Source of the DNA: Streptomyces katrae
GTDB taxonomy: Bacteria; Actinomycetota; Actinomycetes; Streptomycetales; Streptomycetaceae
Assembly (NCBI RefSeq): GCF_000717655.1
Contig: NZ_JNZY01000035.1
Span: 29,678-93,677, forward strand
Direction: 5' to 3'
Length of the DNA: 64,000 nt
Shown here one piece after another: positions 34,600 to 43,762 of this stretch; position 1 is the stretch's first letter; every line of letters begins with the position of its first letter. Below the pieces are notes generated by a model. It searched no databases, was not told the origin of the DNA, and was given only the letters and a program-made list of their open reading frames with translations. The position numbers were made by a program, and so were the translations under genes.

Positions 34600-35250
34600 A
34601 TGCCCGAGCTGGTGTTCTTCTCCGGAACGATGGACTGCGGAAAGAGCACTCTGGCTCTCCAGATCGCCCACAACCGCGACGCGCGGGGTCTGCAGGGTGT
34701 CATCTTCACCCGGGACGACCGGGCGGGTGAGGGCAAGCTGTCCTCGCGCCTGGGCCTGGTGACCGAGGCGGTCGAGGCGCCGGAGGGCATGGACCTGTAC
34801 GCGTACCTGGTCGCGCAGCTCTCCCAGGGCGGCAAGGCCGACTACGTGATCGTCGACGAGGCCCAGTTCCTGGCCCCCGAGCAGATCGACCAGCTCGCCC
34901 GCATCGTCGACGACCTCGGCCTGGACGTCTTCGCCTTCGGTATCACCACCGACTTCCGGACGAAGCTGTTCCCGGGCTCGCAGCGGCTGATCGAGCTGGC
35001 GGACCGCCTCGAACAGCTCCAGGTGGAGGCCCTGTGCTGGTGCGGTGCCCGCGCCACGCACAACGCCCGTACGGTGGACGGCGAGATGGTCGTCGAGGGC
35101 GCCCAGGTCGTCGTCGGCGATGTGAACCGGCCGGCCGGGGAGATCGGGTACGAGGTCCTCTGCCGTCGCCACCACCGCCGCCGCAGGACCTCGGCCGCGG
35201 CCCGCGCCGGCGCCCTCTCGCCGGACGTCCTCCCCGTCAACCACGCCTGA
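34600..35250 (+). CDS. tdk: Thymidine kinase
   Basis: 216 residues; GAAAGG upstream of the ATG. Type II thymidine kinase: P-loop SGTMDCGKST at the N-terminus, Walker B-like DYVIVDEAQFL, lasso/zinc ligands CWCG and CRRH near the C-terminus, and the substrate loop GEIGYEVLCRR. It phosphorylates thymidine in the salvage pathway. The last ~25 residues are encoded again, in diverged form, 600 bp downstream (35746-35835), so this 3' end has been a recombination point. Confidence 0.95.
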   Translation: MPELVFFSGTMDCGKSTLALQIAHNRDARGLQGVIFTRDDRAGEGKLSSRLGLVTEAVEAPEGMDLYAYLVAQLSQGGKADYVIVDEAQFLAPEQIDQLARIVDDLGLDVFAFGITTDFRTKLFPGSQRLIELADRLEQLQVEALCWCGARATHNARTVDGEMVVEGAQVVVGDVNRPAGEIGYEVLCRRHHRRRRTSAAARAGALSPDVLPVNHA

Positions 35251-35319
35251 TCGGTCAATCCAGCATCTTCAGCCTGAGTTGACGGACAGCGGGACGGGAC
35301 CCTCCGGCCCTCCCGGCAA

Positions 35320-35735
35320 GCAAGGCGGCGTGCATCGATTGCCGCGTCCAGCAATGCCTTGGCGCTCGGAGTCGCCTGCTCGTAGCGGCGCAGAAGTGCC
35401 GGGGCGCCCGCGAGGTCTTGCGTCACCCGCCCATCCGTGCGGGTTCGGGTGAGGGTGTCGGCCAGCAGCGGACCGCCTTGCTTGGCGAGGGTGGCCGCGG
35501 TGTGCAGTGCTTCTTGGTTGTATGCGTCGGGGAGGGTGAGGGTACGACCGGCGAACAGCTCCCGCACTCGGCTGTGGGGGTCTGACTTGCCCGGAGTGGG
35601 CATCGCTGTGTAACGGTCGGCGTACTCGGGCCAGAGGGTGCCCAGGATGAGGATCGGCTGGCGGCGTGGGTCCGTCAACAGGCTATGCAGGGCAGCCGCG
35701 ATCCGCTCGCCCACTCGGTCGCTGAGATAGTGCTG
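35320..35735 (-). pseudogene. Fragment of an ATPase-like regulatory protein gene
   Basis: Minus-strand reading gives a protein-like stretch from NEAQHYLSDRVGERIAAALHS through LILGTLWPEYADRYTAM to AKALLDAAIDARRL, which resembles part of the large AAA/STAND-type proteins common in Streptomyces (the LGTLWPEHW region). There is a TAG just before NEAQHY, no proper start, and the homology stops after DARRL. The rest of the gene is absent, so it is a dead remnant. It is flanked by the true tdk end on one side and a diverged second tdk end on the other. Confidence 0.6.
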
Positions 35736-35745
35736 GGCCTCGTTC

Positions 35746-35835
35746 TACGAAGTCTTCTGCCGCCGCCGCATGACTTCTGCCGCGGCCCACGAGGGCGCCC
35801 CCTCCCCGGACGTCCTCACCGTCAACCCCGGCTGA
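35746..35835 (+). pseudogene. Diverged second copy of the tdk 3' end
   Basis: Reads YEVFCRRRMTSAAAHEG followed by APSPDVLTVNPG and a stop. The real tdk end is YEVLCRRHHRRRRTSAAARAG then ALSPDVLPVNHA. Same frame sense, a two-codon length difference and scattered substitutions including silent ones, so it came from a related allele rather than a fresh duplication. Confidence 0.75.
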
Positions 35836-36052
35836 CCGCCCCGGCGGAAGGCGGTCCGGCCGGTCCGCGGCCGGGACTACCCACGTTGGTGATGGTCCTT
35901 GGCCGCCGGTGCGCGCGAGACTGATCGGACTTCAGACGTGCAGGGCGTCGGCAGCCGTGCCGGGAGTGACCTTCCTGTTGGCCGTCCACAGCAGCACGCC
36001 ATCCGAAGGCTTCACTTGACGGTCGGCAGCGGGAAAAGGGGCTGGGGATGCC
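35836..36052. other. Gap between the tdk scar and the biosynthetic cluster
   Basis: 217 bp with no convincing gene. A TTGAC (36016-36020) is present without a matching -10. The Gfo/Idh/MocA gene that follows has a weak GGGG-type ribosome binding site. Confidence 0.4.
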
Positions 36053-37039
36053 ATGCGGCAACTTGAAGTAGCACTGATCGGCGCAGGACTGATAGCACGC
36101 TTCCACCTGGACGCGTGGACCACCGTCGGGGCGTCCGTGCGCGTCTACTCCACCGACGGCCGCGCCGGGGAACTCGCCGACGAATTCGGCGCCAAGGCCG
36201 TCGGTTCCCTGGAAGAGGCGCTGGACGGCGCGGACGCCGTGGACATCTGCACCCCGACGGACAGCCACTACGACATAGCCATGACCGCGATCGCCGCGGG
36301 CGTGGGGGTGGTGTGCGAGAAGCCGCTGGCGGCCGGCACCGCCGAGGCCGAGGAGATCGTCGCCGCGGCGGAGCAGGCCGGCGTACGGCTCTATCCGACC
36401 CACAACGTACGGTTCGCTCCGGCCTACGCCCGGCTCCACGAGCTGGTGGCGGCAGGCAGCCTGGGCACGGGCACGGTCGCCCGGTTCACCGTCGCCGGTT
36501 ACCACCCGCGGCCCTGGACCGGCCACGCGTCCGCACGTTCGGGCGGGATCCTGACCGACCAGCTGCTGCACGGCGTCGACATCGCCTACTGGGTCTTCGG
36601 CGATGTCGTACAGGTGCACGCCTCCTACCAGGGGGACATCGCCGCACCGGCCCCGACAGGGGCCGTCGGCGTCGGGACCGCCGTCCTCACCCACGCCAGT
36701 GGCGCGCTCAGCCAGGTCGTATGCCGGTGGACGGCGACGCCGCAACCCCCCTTCCGCCTCACCTACCGCGTCTCGGGCACGGGCGGGACGGTGCACTACG
36801 ACTCCGAATGGCCCCAGGAGATCCGGGTGTTCGGCGATGCGGCCGCGAACTTCGGCCACTTCGGGGAGAAGCCGTTCGTCTCCGAGATCCGCGAGTTCGC
36901 CCAGGGGTTCCTGGGCGGTCCCGAGCCCCGTCTGGGCCCGCGGGACGCGCTGGCGGCCATCCGTATCACCCAGGCCGCCGCCGAGTCCGCATGGACCGGG
37001 CGTGCCGTGGAACTGACCGTGAAGGAGGCCTCCGCGTGA
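36053..37039 (+). CDS. Gfo/Idh/MocA-family NAD(P)-dependent oxidoreductase (first of a pair)
   Basis: 328 residues. Rossmann dinucleotide fold with VALIGAGLIARFH at the N-terminus and the family catalytic-Lys motif CEKPLAAG; the substrate domain includes GGILTDQLLHGVDIAYW with the conserved Asp/His pair. The family oxidises or reduces sugars, inositols and NDP-sugars, or cyclitol-like rings. It is the first gene of the accessory region and its stop overlaps the start of a second member, so both are made together. Role in the adjacent polyketide pathway, e.g. making a sugar or a ring starter acid, is possible but not shown. Confidence 0.85.
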   Translation: MRQLEVALIGAGLIARFHLDAWTTVGASVRVYSTDGRAGELADEFGAKAVGSLEEALDGADAVDICTPTDSHYDIAMTAIAAGVGVVCEKPLAAGTAEAEEIVAAAEQAGVRLYPTHNVRFAPAYARLHELVAAGSLGTGTVARFTVAGYHPRPWTGHASARSGGILTDQLLHGVDIAYWVFGDVVQVHASYQGDIAAPAPTGAVGVGTAVLTHASGALSQVVCRWTATPQPPFRLTYRVSGTGGTVHYDSEWPQEIRVFGDAAANFGHFGEKPFVSEIREFAQGFLGGPEPRLGPRDALAAIRITQAAAESAWTGRAVELTVKEASA

Positions 37040-38028
37040 AGGTCGCCGTGTTGTCCTTCGCCCACGAGCGCGCCGCGACGTACGCCCGGCTGCTGCGCGA
37101 CATGCCCGGCGTCGACCTGGTCATCGCGGACCCCGACGGTTCGCCGGATGACCCGGCCCGGGGTCACGCCGTTGCCCGGCAGCTCGACACGCCGTACGCG
37201 GGAAGCTGGGACGAGGTGTTCGCACTGCGCCCCGAGGCCGTGGTGGTCACGAGCGGGATCGGCCGCCGCCGGGAACTGGTCGAGCGGGCGGCCGCGGCTG
37301 GGGCGCACGTGCTGTGCGAACAGCCGCTGGCAGCCGATGAGGCGGACGCCCGGGCCATGGTGCGCGCCTGCGAGGACGCGGGGGTGCGGCTGACCCTCGT
37401 GTCACCGGCCTGCTTCAGTCCGGCCTTCGCCGCCGTGCGCGAAGGGATTGCCGGCGGCGAGGCCATCGGCAAGCTGACGACCATTCACGGGGCGTACAAC
37501 AGCCCGGCGACCGGGGGACGGGAGGACGGCGGAGCGCTGGGTACGAGCGCCGCCCACCTGCTCGACATGGTGGACGCGGTGCTCGGCGGGGAACCGGCGG
37601 AGCAGGTGTACGCACAGGCGAACAGCCTCCTCGGCGGAGAGCCGGGCGCCCCGAGCGCGGCAGTCGTCACGGTGCGCTATCCGAGCGGGACGGTCGCATC
37701 CATCGACTGCAGCCGGAGCGTGGCAGCGCACCAGTCGGCAGTGGACGGACCGATGATGAGCTTCATCGGTGACCGGGCGAGCGTGGAGTTCCATGCCCGC
37801 CCACGGCTGCTCGGCGGGTTCGACGCCGCCACGGCCGGCGAACGGTGGGAAGCGGGCGGGACCGACCTGTACGCGGTCATGCTCGGCGCGTTCATCGCCG
37901 CAGCCGGTGAGGGGCGCGGTGCCGGCCCGGACGGCGCAGCCGGCCTGCGTACGCAGCGGATCATCCAGGCGGCCCGTGCATCGGCGGAAAGCGGCCGGCC
38001 CGTCGATCTGGCAGCGCCCGTGGGCTGA
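37036..38028 (+). CDS. Gfo/Idh/MocA-family oxidoreductase (second of a pair)
   Basis: 330 residues from the GTG overlapping the previous stop. The Rossmann part is less canonical (VAVLSFAHERAATYARLL lacks GxGxxG), and the catalytic-Lys motif reads CEQPLAAD, so the usual Lys is Gln. The His/Asp helix SAAHLLDMVDAVLGG is kept. Loss of both the nucleotide Gly motif and the catalytic Lys suggests an inactive partner or an altered chemistry. It may form a hetero-oligomer with the upstream product. Confidence 0.8.
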   Translation: MKVAVLSFAHERAATYARLLRDMPGVDLVIADPDGSPDDPARGHAVARQLDTPYAGSWDEVFALRPEAVVVTSGIGRRRELVERAAAAGAHVLCEQPLAADEADARAMVRACEDAGVRLTLVSPACFSPAFAAVREGIAGGEAIGKLTTIHGAYNSPATGGREDGGALGTSAAHLLDMVDAVLGGEPAEQVYAQANSLLGGEPGAPSAAVVTVRYPSGTVASIDCSRSVAAHQSAVDGPMMSFIGDRASVEFHARPRLLGGFDAATAGERWEAGGTDLYAVMLGAFIAAAGEGRGAGPDGAAGLRTQRIIQAARASAESGRPVDLAAPVG

Positions 38029-38066
38029 GGCGCAGCGGCCTCGACGGCATCGCGGACACAGCCGTG

Positions 38067-38127
38067 GGCGAAGCTCCTGGAGAAACGGTGGACGTCGGTC
38101 GTGACACCGCTCACCAGGAGCTTCGCC
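38067..38127. terminator. Large inverted repeat after the oxidoreductase pair
   Basis: Perfect 14-bp arms GGCGAAGCTCCTGG / CCAGGAGCTTCGCC, 33-base loop with an inner CGGTG/CACCG pairing, 39 bases after the stop. Probably a terminator; the long loop leaves a regulatory role possible. Confidence 0.55.
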
Positions 38128-38223
38128 AATTCTCCGGCGCGCCTATCGGCCCTACCAGGCTGAGGGATGTTTTGCCGTCAGGGCCCGGCCTAGGGTGGCC
38201 TGAGAGATCAAGGCTGCACCCTC

Positions 38224-38235
38224 GCGATGAATCGC
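38224..38235. promoter_or_regulatory. Palindrome GCGATGAATCGC upstream of the azoR-like gene
   Basis: GCGAT-GA-ATCGC, ~55 bases before the start, followed by TGTA-GACG-TACA at 38251-38262. A TAGGGT (38191-38196) upstream could be a -10. These may be operator sites for a redox-responsive repressor encoded elsewhere. Confidence 0.35.
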
Positions 38236-38289
38236 AAATGTCGCGGGATGTGTAGACGTACATTTCCCGATCGTTAAGGGGACGTCCGC

Positions 38290-38916
38290 ATGTCACACCT
38301 CCTGCACATTGACTCGAGTGTCGGTGCCGAATCCGTTTCGAGGCAGCTGTCAGCCTATTTCGCTGAAGAGTGGCGTAACAACCACCCTGGTGGCGGCTAT
38401 GTTTATCGCGACGTTGCAGCCCAGCCGGTTCCGCACATCACGCATCCCGTGCACCAGGCCCTCGTCTACCCGGACAGCGACCACGGTCAGTGTGCGGAGG
38501 AGCAGGAGCTCACCGCGGCGATCACCAATGAGCTGCTCGAGGCGTCTGTCCTGGTCCTCGGCGTTCCCATGCACAACCTCTCGGTCCCCTCGACCCTCAA
38601 GTCCTGGCTGGACCGTGTCGTCCACCCGGCCCACATGGTCCGGCCCGGGAAGTCCGGACCGCTCAGCGGAAAGAAAGTCGTGGCGATCTTGTCGCGGGGC
38701 GGTTCCTACGCGCCGGGAACGCCGCGCGAGGGGCACGACTTCCAGCGGTCTTATCTGAAGGCGATCATGGAGGCGATCGGTCTCGGCGAGGACCTGACCT
38801 TCGTGACTGCCGAATTCACGATGGCGGCATCTGCACCGCAGATGGCGCATCTCAAGCCGCTGGCGGAAGCCTCCCTGGCGAACGCGTACGACACTCTCGG
38901 GAAGCTGGCCCAGTAA
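38290..38916 (+). CDS. FMN-dependent NADH:quinone / azoreductase (AzoR-like)
   Basis: 208 residues of the flavodoxin-like AzoR family: FMN phosphate loop HIDSSVGAESVSRQLS at the N-terminus, VLGVPMHNLSVPSTLKSWLD in the middle (FMN isoalloxazine and dimer contacts), and SRGGSYAPGTPREGHD. Such enzymes give two-electron reduction of quinones or azo compounds with NADH. It is encoded 43 bp before the P450 in the same direction. In a PKS cluster it might reduce a quinone-like product or protect the host, or tailor an aromatic starter; the sequence does not decide this. Confidence 0.87.
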   Translation: MSHLLHIDSSVGAESVSRQLSAYFAEEWRNNHPGGGYVYRDVAAQPVPHITHPVHQALVYPDSDHGQCAEEQELTAAITNELLEASVLVLGVPMHNLSVPSTLKSWLDRVVHPAHMVRPGKSGPLSGKKVVAILSRGGSYAPGTPREGHDFQRSYLKAIMEAIGLGEDLTFVTAEFTMAASAPQMAHLKPLAEASLANAYDTLGKLAQ

Positions 38917-38959
38917 CCCCGGCCCTTTCCGATGTGCAGTCTCGATTGAGAAGGACTCC

Positions 38960-40156
38960 ATGAGCGACGCAATTTCCTTCGAGGAGCACTGGGACCGGAC
39001 CCATCAGTTCGATCCCCCTGCCATATTCGATTCCCTGCGCGCAGAACGTCCGCTCGCGCGCATGGTGTACCCCGACGGGCACGTCGGCTGGATCGCCACC
39101 AGTCACGAGCTGGTGCGCAAGGTCCTCAGCGACCCGAGGTTCAGCCACAACCTCGAGGACTTCCACTTCCCGGTGACGCGCTTCGGAGAGCCGGCCGTCG
39201 GCTCCTCTCCGGAGATCCCGGGGATGTTCATCCACATGGACCCGCCCAACCACACCCGGTACCGGCGTCTGCTGACGGCCGAGTTCACCGCCCGTCGGGC
39301 GAGTCGGCTGACGGCGCGCGTCGAGGCCGTGGCCGCCGAGCAGATCGCCGTGATGCGCGAGCAGGGCGGCCCGGTGGACCTCGTGGCGAACTTCGCCGGG
39401 CCGCTGGTCCTGAGGGTGCTGTCCGAAATGGTCGGCCTGCCCTACGAGGAACGTGACCGCTACGCCCACGCGCCGGCCGTCCTGCACGACCCGGACTCGA
39501 CGCAGGAAGAGGTCGGAGCCGCCTTCGCGCAGCTGACCCCGTTCATCGTCGAGGTCGTGGAAGAAAAGCGGAAGGAGCCCGGAGACGACCTCATCAGCCG
39601 GCTCGTCGCCGACGGGGAGTTGACCACCGAAGAGGTGTGCAACATCGTCACCCTCCTGCTGTTCGCGGGCTACGAGACGACGGAGAACGCGCTGGCGGTC
39701 GGGGTCTTCGCCCTGCTGCACCATGCAGACCAGATGGCGGCCCTCCGTGCGGACCCGTCGAAGCTCGACGCCGCCGTCGAGGAACTCCTGCGCTACATCA
39801 GCATCAACCAGTACGAGATGTACCGCACTGCGCTGGAGGACATCGAGCTGGACGGTCACCTGGTCAAGAAGGGGGACACCGTCACGGTGTCGCTGCCCGC
39901 CGCCAACCGCGACCCGGCCAAGTTCGAATGCCCCGCGCAGCTGGACATCGATCGCGACACCTCGGGCCACGTGGCGTTCGGCTTCGGCATCCACCAGTGC
40001 CTGGGCCAGAACCTGGCGCGCGTCGAACTGCGCGCCGGCCTGTCGGCCCTCCTCCAGGCGTTCCCCGGCCTCCGGTTGGCCGTTGCGGTCGATGAGGTAC
40101 CGCTCCGCCTCAAGGGTTCCGTCTTCGCGGTAAAGAGCCTGCCCGTCTCCTGGTGA
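38960..40156 (+). CDS. Cytochrome P450
   Basis: 398 residues, bacterial class I size. I-helix oxygen groove LLFAGYETTEN, K-helix ExxR in VEELLRY, heme loop FGFGIHQCLGQNLAR with the axial Cys. Electron donors (ferredoxin and reductase) are not in the window. A preceding GAAGGAC gives a good ribosome binding site. Position just before the PKS loading gene suggests hydroxylation or epoxidation of the polyketide, or of the starter acid. The acid-alcohol pair around the I-helix (ET) is intact, so normal monooxygenation is expected. Confidence 0.93.
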   Translation: MSDAISFEEHWDRTHQFDPPAIFDSLRAERPLARMVYPDGHVGWIATSHELVRKVLSDPRFSHNLEDFHFPVTRFGEPAVGSSPEIPGMFIHMDPPNHTRYRRLLTAEFTARRASRLTARVEAVAAEQIAVMREQGGPVDLVANFAGPLVLRVLSEMVGLPYEERDRYAHAPAVLHDPDSTQEEVGAAFAQLTPFIVEVVEEKRKEPGDDLISRLVADGELTTEEVCNIVTLLLFAGYETTENALAVGVFALLHHADQMAALRADPSKLDAAVEELLRYISINQYEMYRTALEDIELDGHLVKKGDTVTVSLPAANRDPAKFECPAQLDIDRDTSGHVAFGFGIHQCLGQNLARVELRAGLSALLQAFPGLRLAVAVDEVPLRLKGSVFAVKSLPVSW

Positions 40157-40213
40157 CCGCCTCCCGGTGAGCTCTCTTCTTCTCTGATTTTCTCCGAAAG
40201 GACCTGCGGCACA

Positions 40214-43200
40214 GTGCGCACCGATCTCGTCAAGCCACTCCCTGTCGCACTCCTGGAGAACGCGACCCGTTTCCCCCGCAAGGTGGCCTTCCAGGACGAC
40301 CGGCGAGCGGTCACCTACGGCGACCTGGAGGCGCGGACGCGCCGGCTCGCCGGACATCTGGCGGGCCTGGGCGTCCGGCGCGGGGACCGGGTGGCCATCT
40401 GCCTCGGCAACACGGTGTCCACTGTGGAGAGTTACCTCGCGGTCGTGCGCGTCGCCGGCATCGGCGTACCGCTCAACCCCGCCTCGGCCCTGGCCGAGCT
40501 GGAGTACCTGCTGGCCGACAGCGGGGCCACGGTGGTCATCACCGATCCCGTGCAGGCGGAGAGGCTGCGGCGCTCGCCGGCCGTGGCGCCCGGGATCACG
40601 CTGCTGGTGACCGGCGACGTCCCGGCGGGGGCCGGAGCCCACTCGTACGACGCACTCGCCGTCCGCGAGCCGGCCGTGCCCGCCCGGGACGACCTCGGCC
40701 TCGACGACGTGGCCTGGATGTTCTACACGTCCGGAACGACCGGCCGTCCCAAGGGCGTCCTGTCGACGCAGCGCAACTGCCTCTGGTCCGTGGCCTCTTG
40801 CTACGTGCCGATTCCGGGACTGACGGAACAGGACCGGGTGCTCTGGCCCCTCCCGCTGTTCCACAGCCTCTCGCACATCGCGTGCGTCCTGTCCGTCACC
40901 GTGGTCGGCGCCACGGCCCGGATCATGGACGGCAGTTCCGCGCAGGACGTGATCGGGGCCCTGCGCGAGGACAACTCGACCTTCCTGGCCGGGGTTCCCA
41001 CCACGTACCACCACCTGGTGACGGCCGCCCAGGAGAACGGTTTCTCCGCACCCGGCCTGCGGATCGGCCTCGTCGGCGGAGCGGTCACCGGATCCCGGCT
41101 GCGCCGCGACTTCGAGGAGGTCTTCGGCGTCCCGCTGGTCGACGCCTACGGCAGCACCGAAACGTGCGGGGCCATCACCATCAACCCGCCGGACGGAGCC
41201 CGGGTCGACGGCTCCTGCGGCCTGCCCGTGCCGGGCGTCGGCGTCCGCATCGTCAACCCCGACACCGGGCTGGACGTCCCCGCCGGTCAGGAGGGGGAGG
41301 TGTGGGTCAGCGGACCGAACGTCATGGTCGGCTACCACAACAGCCCTGAGGCGACCGCCGCGGCGATGCAGGACGGCTGGTACCGGACCGGAGACCTGGC
41401 CCGGCGGGACGAGGCCGGCTACTTCAGCATCTGCGGCCGGATCAAGGAACTCGTCATCCGCGGCGGGGAGAACATCCACCCCGAGGAGATCGAGGCGGTC
41501 CTGCGCACCGTCGAGGGTGTCGCCGACGCGGCGGTGGCCGGCGTGCCGCACGAGACGCTCGGGGAGGTCCCGGTCGCGTACGTGGTCCCCGGCCCCGCCG
41601 GCTTCGACACCGCGACGCTGATCGACCGGTGCCGCGAGCAGCTCGCCGCCTACAAGGTGCCGGAGCAGGTCCACGAGGTCGACGCCATCCCCCGGACCGC
41701 ATCGGGCAAGATCAAGCGCCGCATGCTGGCCGATCAGCCGAGCCGGCTGCGGTACGAGGCGATCGGACACCACGACGCGCCGGTGGGCAGCCGGCCCGAC
41801 GCGACCGTCGCGGCAGCCCTGCGGGACCGGCTGTCCGGTCTGGACGAACGCGCGCAGCTGGCACTGCTCGAAGACCTGGTCCGTACGCAGGCCGCCGTCG
41901 TGCTGCAGAAGCCGGGACCGGATTCCGTCCCGTCCGACCGGGCTTTCCGCGACCTGGGCTTCACCTCGATGGCCATCGTCGCCCTGCGCAACCGGCTGGT
42001 GGAGAGCACCGGGCTGGCGCTGCCCACCACCGTCGTCTTCGACCACCCCACTCCGGTGGCCCTGGCGGGCCGCATGCGGGCCGAGGCCCTCGGGATCACC
42101 GGGCCGGTGAGCGAGGCGGTCATGGCGGCCGACCCCGGCGAACCGCTCGCGATCGTGGGGATGGCGTGCCGTCTGCCGGGTGGCGTGGCGGGGCCGGAGG
42201 ACCTGTGGCGCCTGGTCTCCGAGGGCCGGGACGCCCTGTCCTCCTTCCCCGAGGACCGAGGCTGGGACCTGGACGGCCTCTTCGACCCGGACCCCGGCCG
42301 TGCGGGTACCTCGTACACGGACCAGGGCGGGTTCCTGCACGAGGCGGGGCTCTTCGACGCGGGGTTCTTCGGGATCTCGCCGCGCGAGGCGCTGGCCATG
42401 GACCCGCAGCAGCGGCTGCTGCTGGAGACCTCGTGGGAGGCGCTGGAGCGGGCGGGCATCGACCCCGTCGCGCTGAAGGGCAGCGACGTCGGGGTGTTCT
42501 CCGGTCTGTTCGGCCAGGGGTACGGGACCGGCGCCGCCACGGTGGCCCCGGAGCTGGAAGGCTTCGCCACCACGGGTTCTGCGACGAGCGTGGCCTCGGG
42601 CCGCGTGTCGTACGTGCTCGGCCTCGAGGGTCCGGCAGTCACGGTGGACACGGCCTGTTCCTCGTCGCTGGTGGCGATGCACCTGGCGGCGCAGGCGCTG
42701 CGGCAGGGCGAGTGCTCGATGGCGCTCGCCGGCGGTGTGTCGGTCATGGCGACGCCCGACCACTTCGTGGAGTTCTCCCGGCAGCGGGCCCTGGCCGCAG
42801 ACGGCCGGTGCAAGGCCTTCGCCTCGGCGGCCGACGGCACGGGCTGGGCCGAGGGCGTCGGTGTGGTGGTGCTGGAGCGGCTGTCGGTGGCGCGCGAGCG
42901 CGGCCACCGGGTGCTCGCCGTACTGCGCGGCAGCGCGGTGAACCAGGACGGTGCGTCGAACGGTCTGACCGCGCCGAACGGGCTCTCGCAGCAGCGGGTG
43001 ATCCGCAGGGCGCTGGCCGGCGCAGGGCTGGCGACGGCGGACGTGGACGTCGTCGAGGCCCACGGGACCGGTACCGCCCTGGGCGACCCGATCGAGGCCC
43101 AGGCGCTCCTGGCCACGTACGGGCAGGGCCGTGATGCGGAACACCCGCTGTGGCTGGGTTCCCTGAAGTCGAACATCGGTCACACGCAGGCGGCTGCCGG

Positions 43201-43762
43201 TGTGGCCGGTGTGATCAAGATGGTGCAGGCGCTGCGCCACGGCGTCATGCCGGCGACCCTGCACGTGGATGCGCCCACCCCCCAGGTCGACTGGTCCGCG
43301 GGTGCGGTGGAGCTGCTGACCGAGGCCCGCGAGTGGCCGCGCAGCGGCCGGCCGCGCCGGGCAGGCGTGTCCTCGTTCGGCGTCAGCGGGACGAATGCGC
43401 ACCTGATCCTGGAAGAGGCGCCCGCGGACGAGGCGCAGGAGCCGGCGCCGGCTGCGGGTGTGGTGCCGTTGGTGGTGTCGGCGCGGAGCGCCGGTTCGCT
43501 CGCGGGGCAGGCCGGGCGGCTGGCGTCGTTCGTCGAGGGTGCCGGTGAGGTGTCGCTGGCGGAGGTGGCCGGGGCGCTGGTCTCGGGTCGTGCGGTGCAC
43601 GGCGACCGCGCTGTCGTCGTCGCGGGTTCGCACGGGGAGGCGCTGGCCGGTCTGCAGGCGCTGGCGCGCGGGGAGAGCGCGCCCGGTCTGGTGACCGGTT
43701 CGGGTACGCCGGGCAAGGTCGTGTGGGTGTTCCCGGTCGCTGAGCGAGGTGCTGCGCGGTGA
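40214..43762 (+). CDS. PKS-1, first fragment: CoA-ligase/ACP loader and module 1 KS-AT start
   Basis: 1,182 residues as read from GTG 40214. Residues ~1-505 are an acyl-CoA-ligase/adenylation domain ([50 protein letters not shown], final Lys in [10 protein letters not shown]). Residues ~530-630 are an ACP whose attachment Ser lies in LGFTSMAIV instead of the usual LGFDSL. Then KS1 (from [15 protein letters not shown], Cys in DTACSSS, His in AHGTGTA and IGHTQAA) and the start of AT1. The loader directly activates a free carboxylic acid, as in FkbB/RapA-type starters. At about 43735 some 110 bases of the AT are missing and the frame shifts; homology continues in the next feature. The last ~10 residues here are out of frame. 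Confidence 0.9.
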   Translation: MRTDLVKPLPVALLENATRFPRKVAFQDDRRAVTYGDLEARTRRLAGHLAGLGVRRGDRVAICLGNTVSTVESYLAVVRVAGIGVPLNPASALAELEYLLADSGATVVITDPVQAERLRRSPAVAPGITLLVTGDVPAGAGAHSYDALAVREPAVPARDDLGLDDVAWMFYTSGTTGRPKGVLSTQRNCLWSVASCYVPIPGLTEQDRVLWPLPLFHSLSHIACVLSVTVVGATARIMDGSSAQDVIGALREDNSTFLAGVPTTYHHLVTAAQENGFSAPGLRIGLVGGAVTGSRLRRDFEEVFGVPLVDAYGSTETCGAITINPPDGARVDGSCGLPVPGVGVRIVNPDTGLDVPAGQEGEVWVSGPNVMVGYHNSPEATAAAMQDGWYRTGDLARRDEAGYFSICGRIKELVIRGGENIHPEEIEAVLRTVEGVADAAVAGVPHETLGEVPVAYVVPGPAGFDTATLIDRCREQLAAYKVPEQVHEVDAIPRTASGKIKRRMLADQPSRLRYEAIGHHDAPVGSRPDATVAAALRDRLSGLDERAQLALLEDLVRTQAAVVLQKPGPDSVPSDRAFRDLGFTSMAIVALRNRLVESTGLALPTTVVFDHPTPVALAGRMRAEALGITGPVSEAVMAADPGEPLAIVGMACRLPGGVAGPEDLWRLVSEGRDALSSFPEDRGWDLDGLFDPDPGRAGTSYTDQGGFLHEAGLFDAGFFGISPREALAMDPQQRLLLETSWEALERAGIDPVALKGSDVGVFSGLFGQGYGTGAATVAPELEGFATTGSATSVASGRVSYVLGLEGPAVTVDTACSSSLVAMHLAAQALRQGECSMALAGGVSVMATPDHFVEFSRQRALAADGRCKAFASAADGTGWAEGVGVVVLERLSVARERGHRVLAVLRGSAVNQDGASNGLTAPNGLSQQRVIRRALAGAGLATADVDVVEAHGTGTALGDPIEAQALLATYGQGRDAEHPLWLGSLKSNIGHTQAAAGVAGVIKMVQALRHGVMPATLHVDAPTPQVDWSAGAVELLTEAREWPRSGRPRRAGVSSFGVSGTNAHLILEEAPADEAQEPAPAAGVVPLVVSARSAGSLAGQAGRLASFVEGAGEVSLAEVAGALVSGRAVHGDRAVVVAGSHGEALAGLQALARGESAPGLVTGSGTPGKVVWVFPVAERGAAR

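Noticed and set aside
35251..36052. Integrase, transposase or IS ends at the tdk scar
   Set aside because: No transposase-like reading frame or terminal inverted repeats were seen; only a gene fragment and the diverged tdk end are present.
36053..43762. AHBA-type or DHCHC-type starter pathway
   Set aside because: No AHBA synthase, aminoDHQ or chorismatase gene is visible in the window; the loader's layout alone does not identify the acid.
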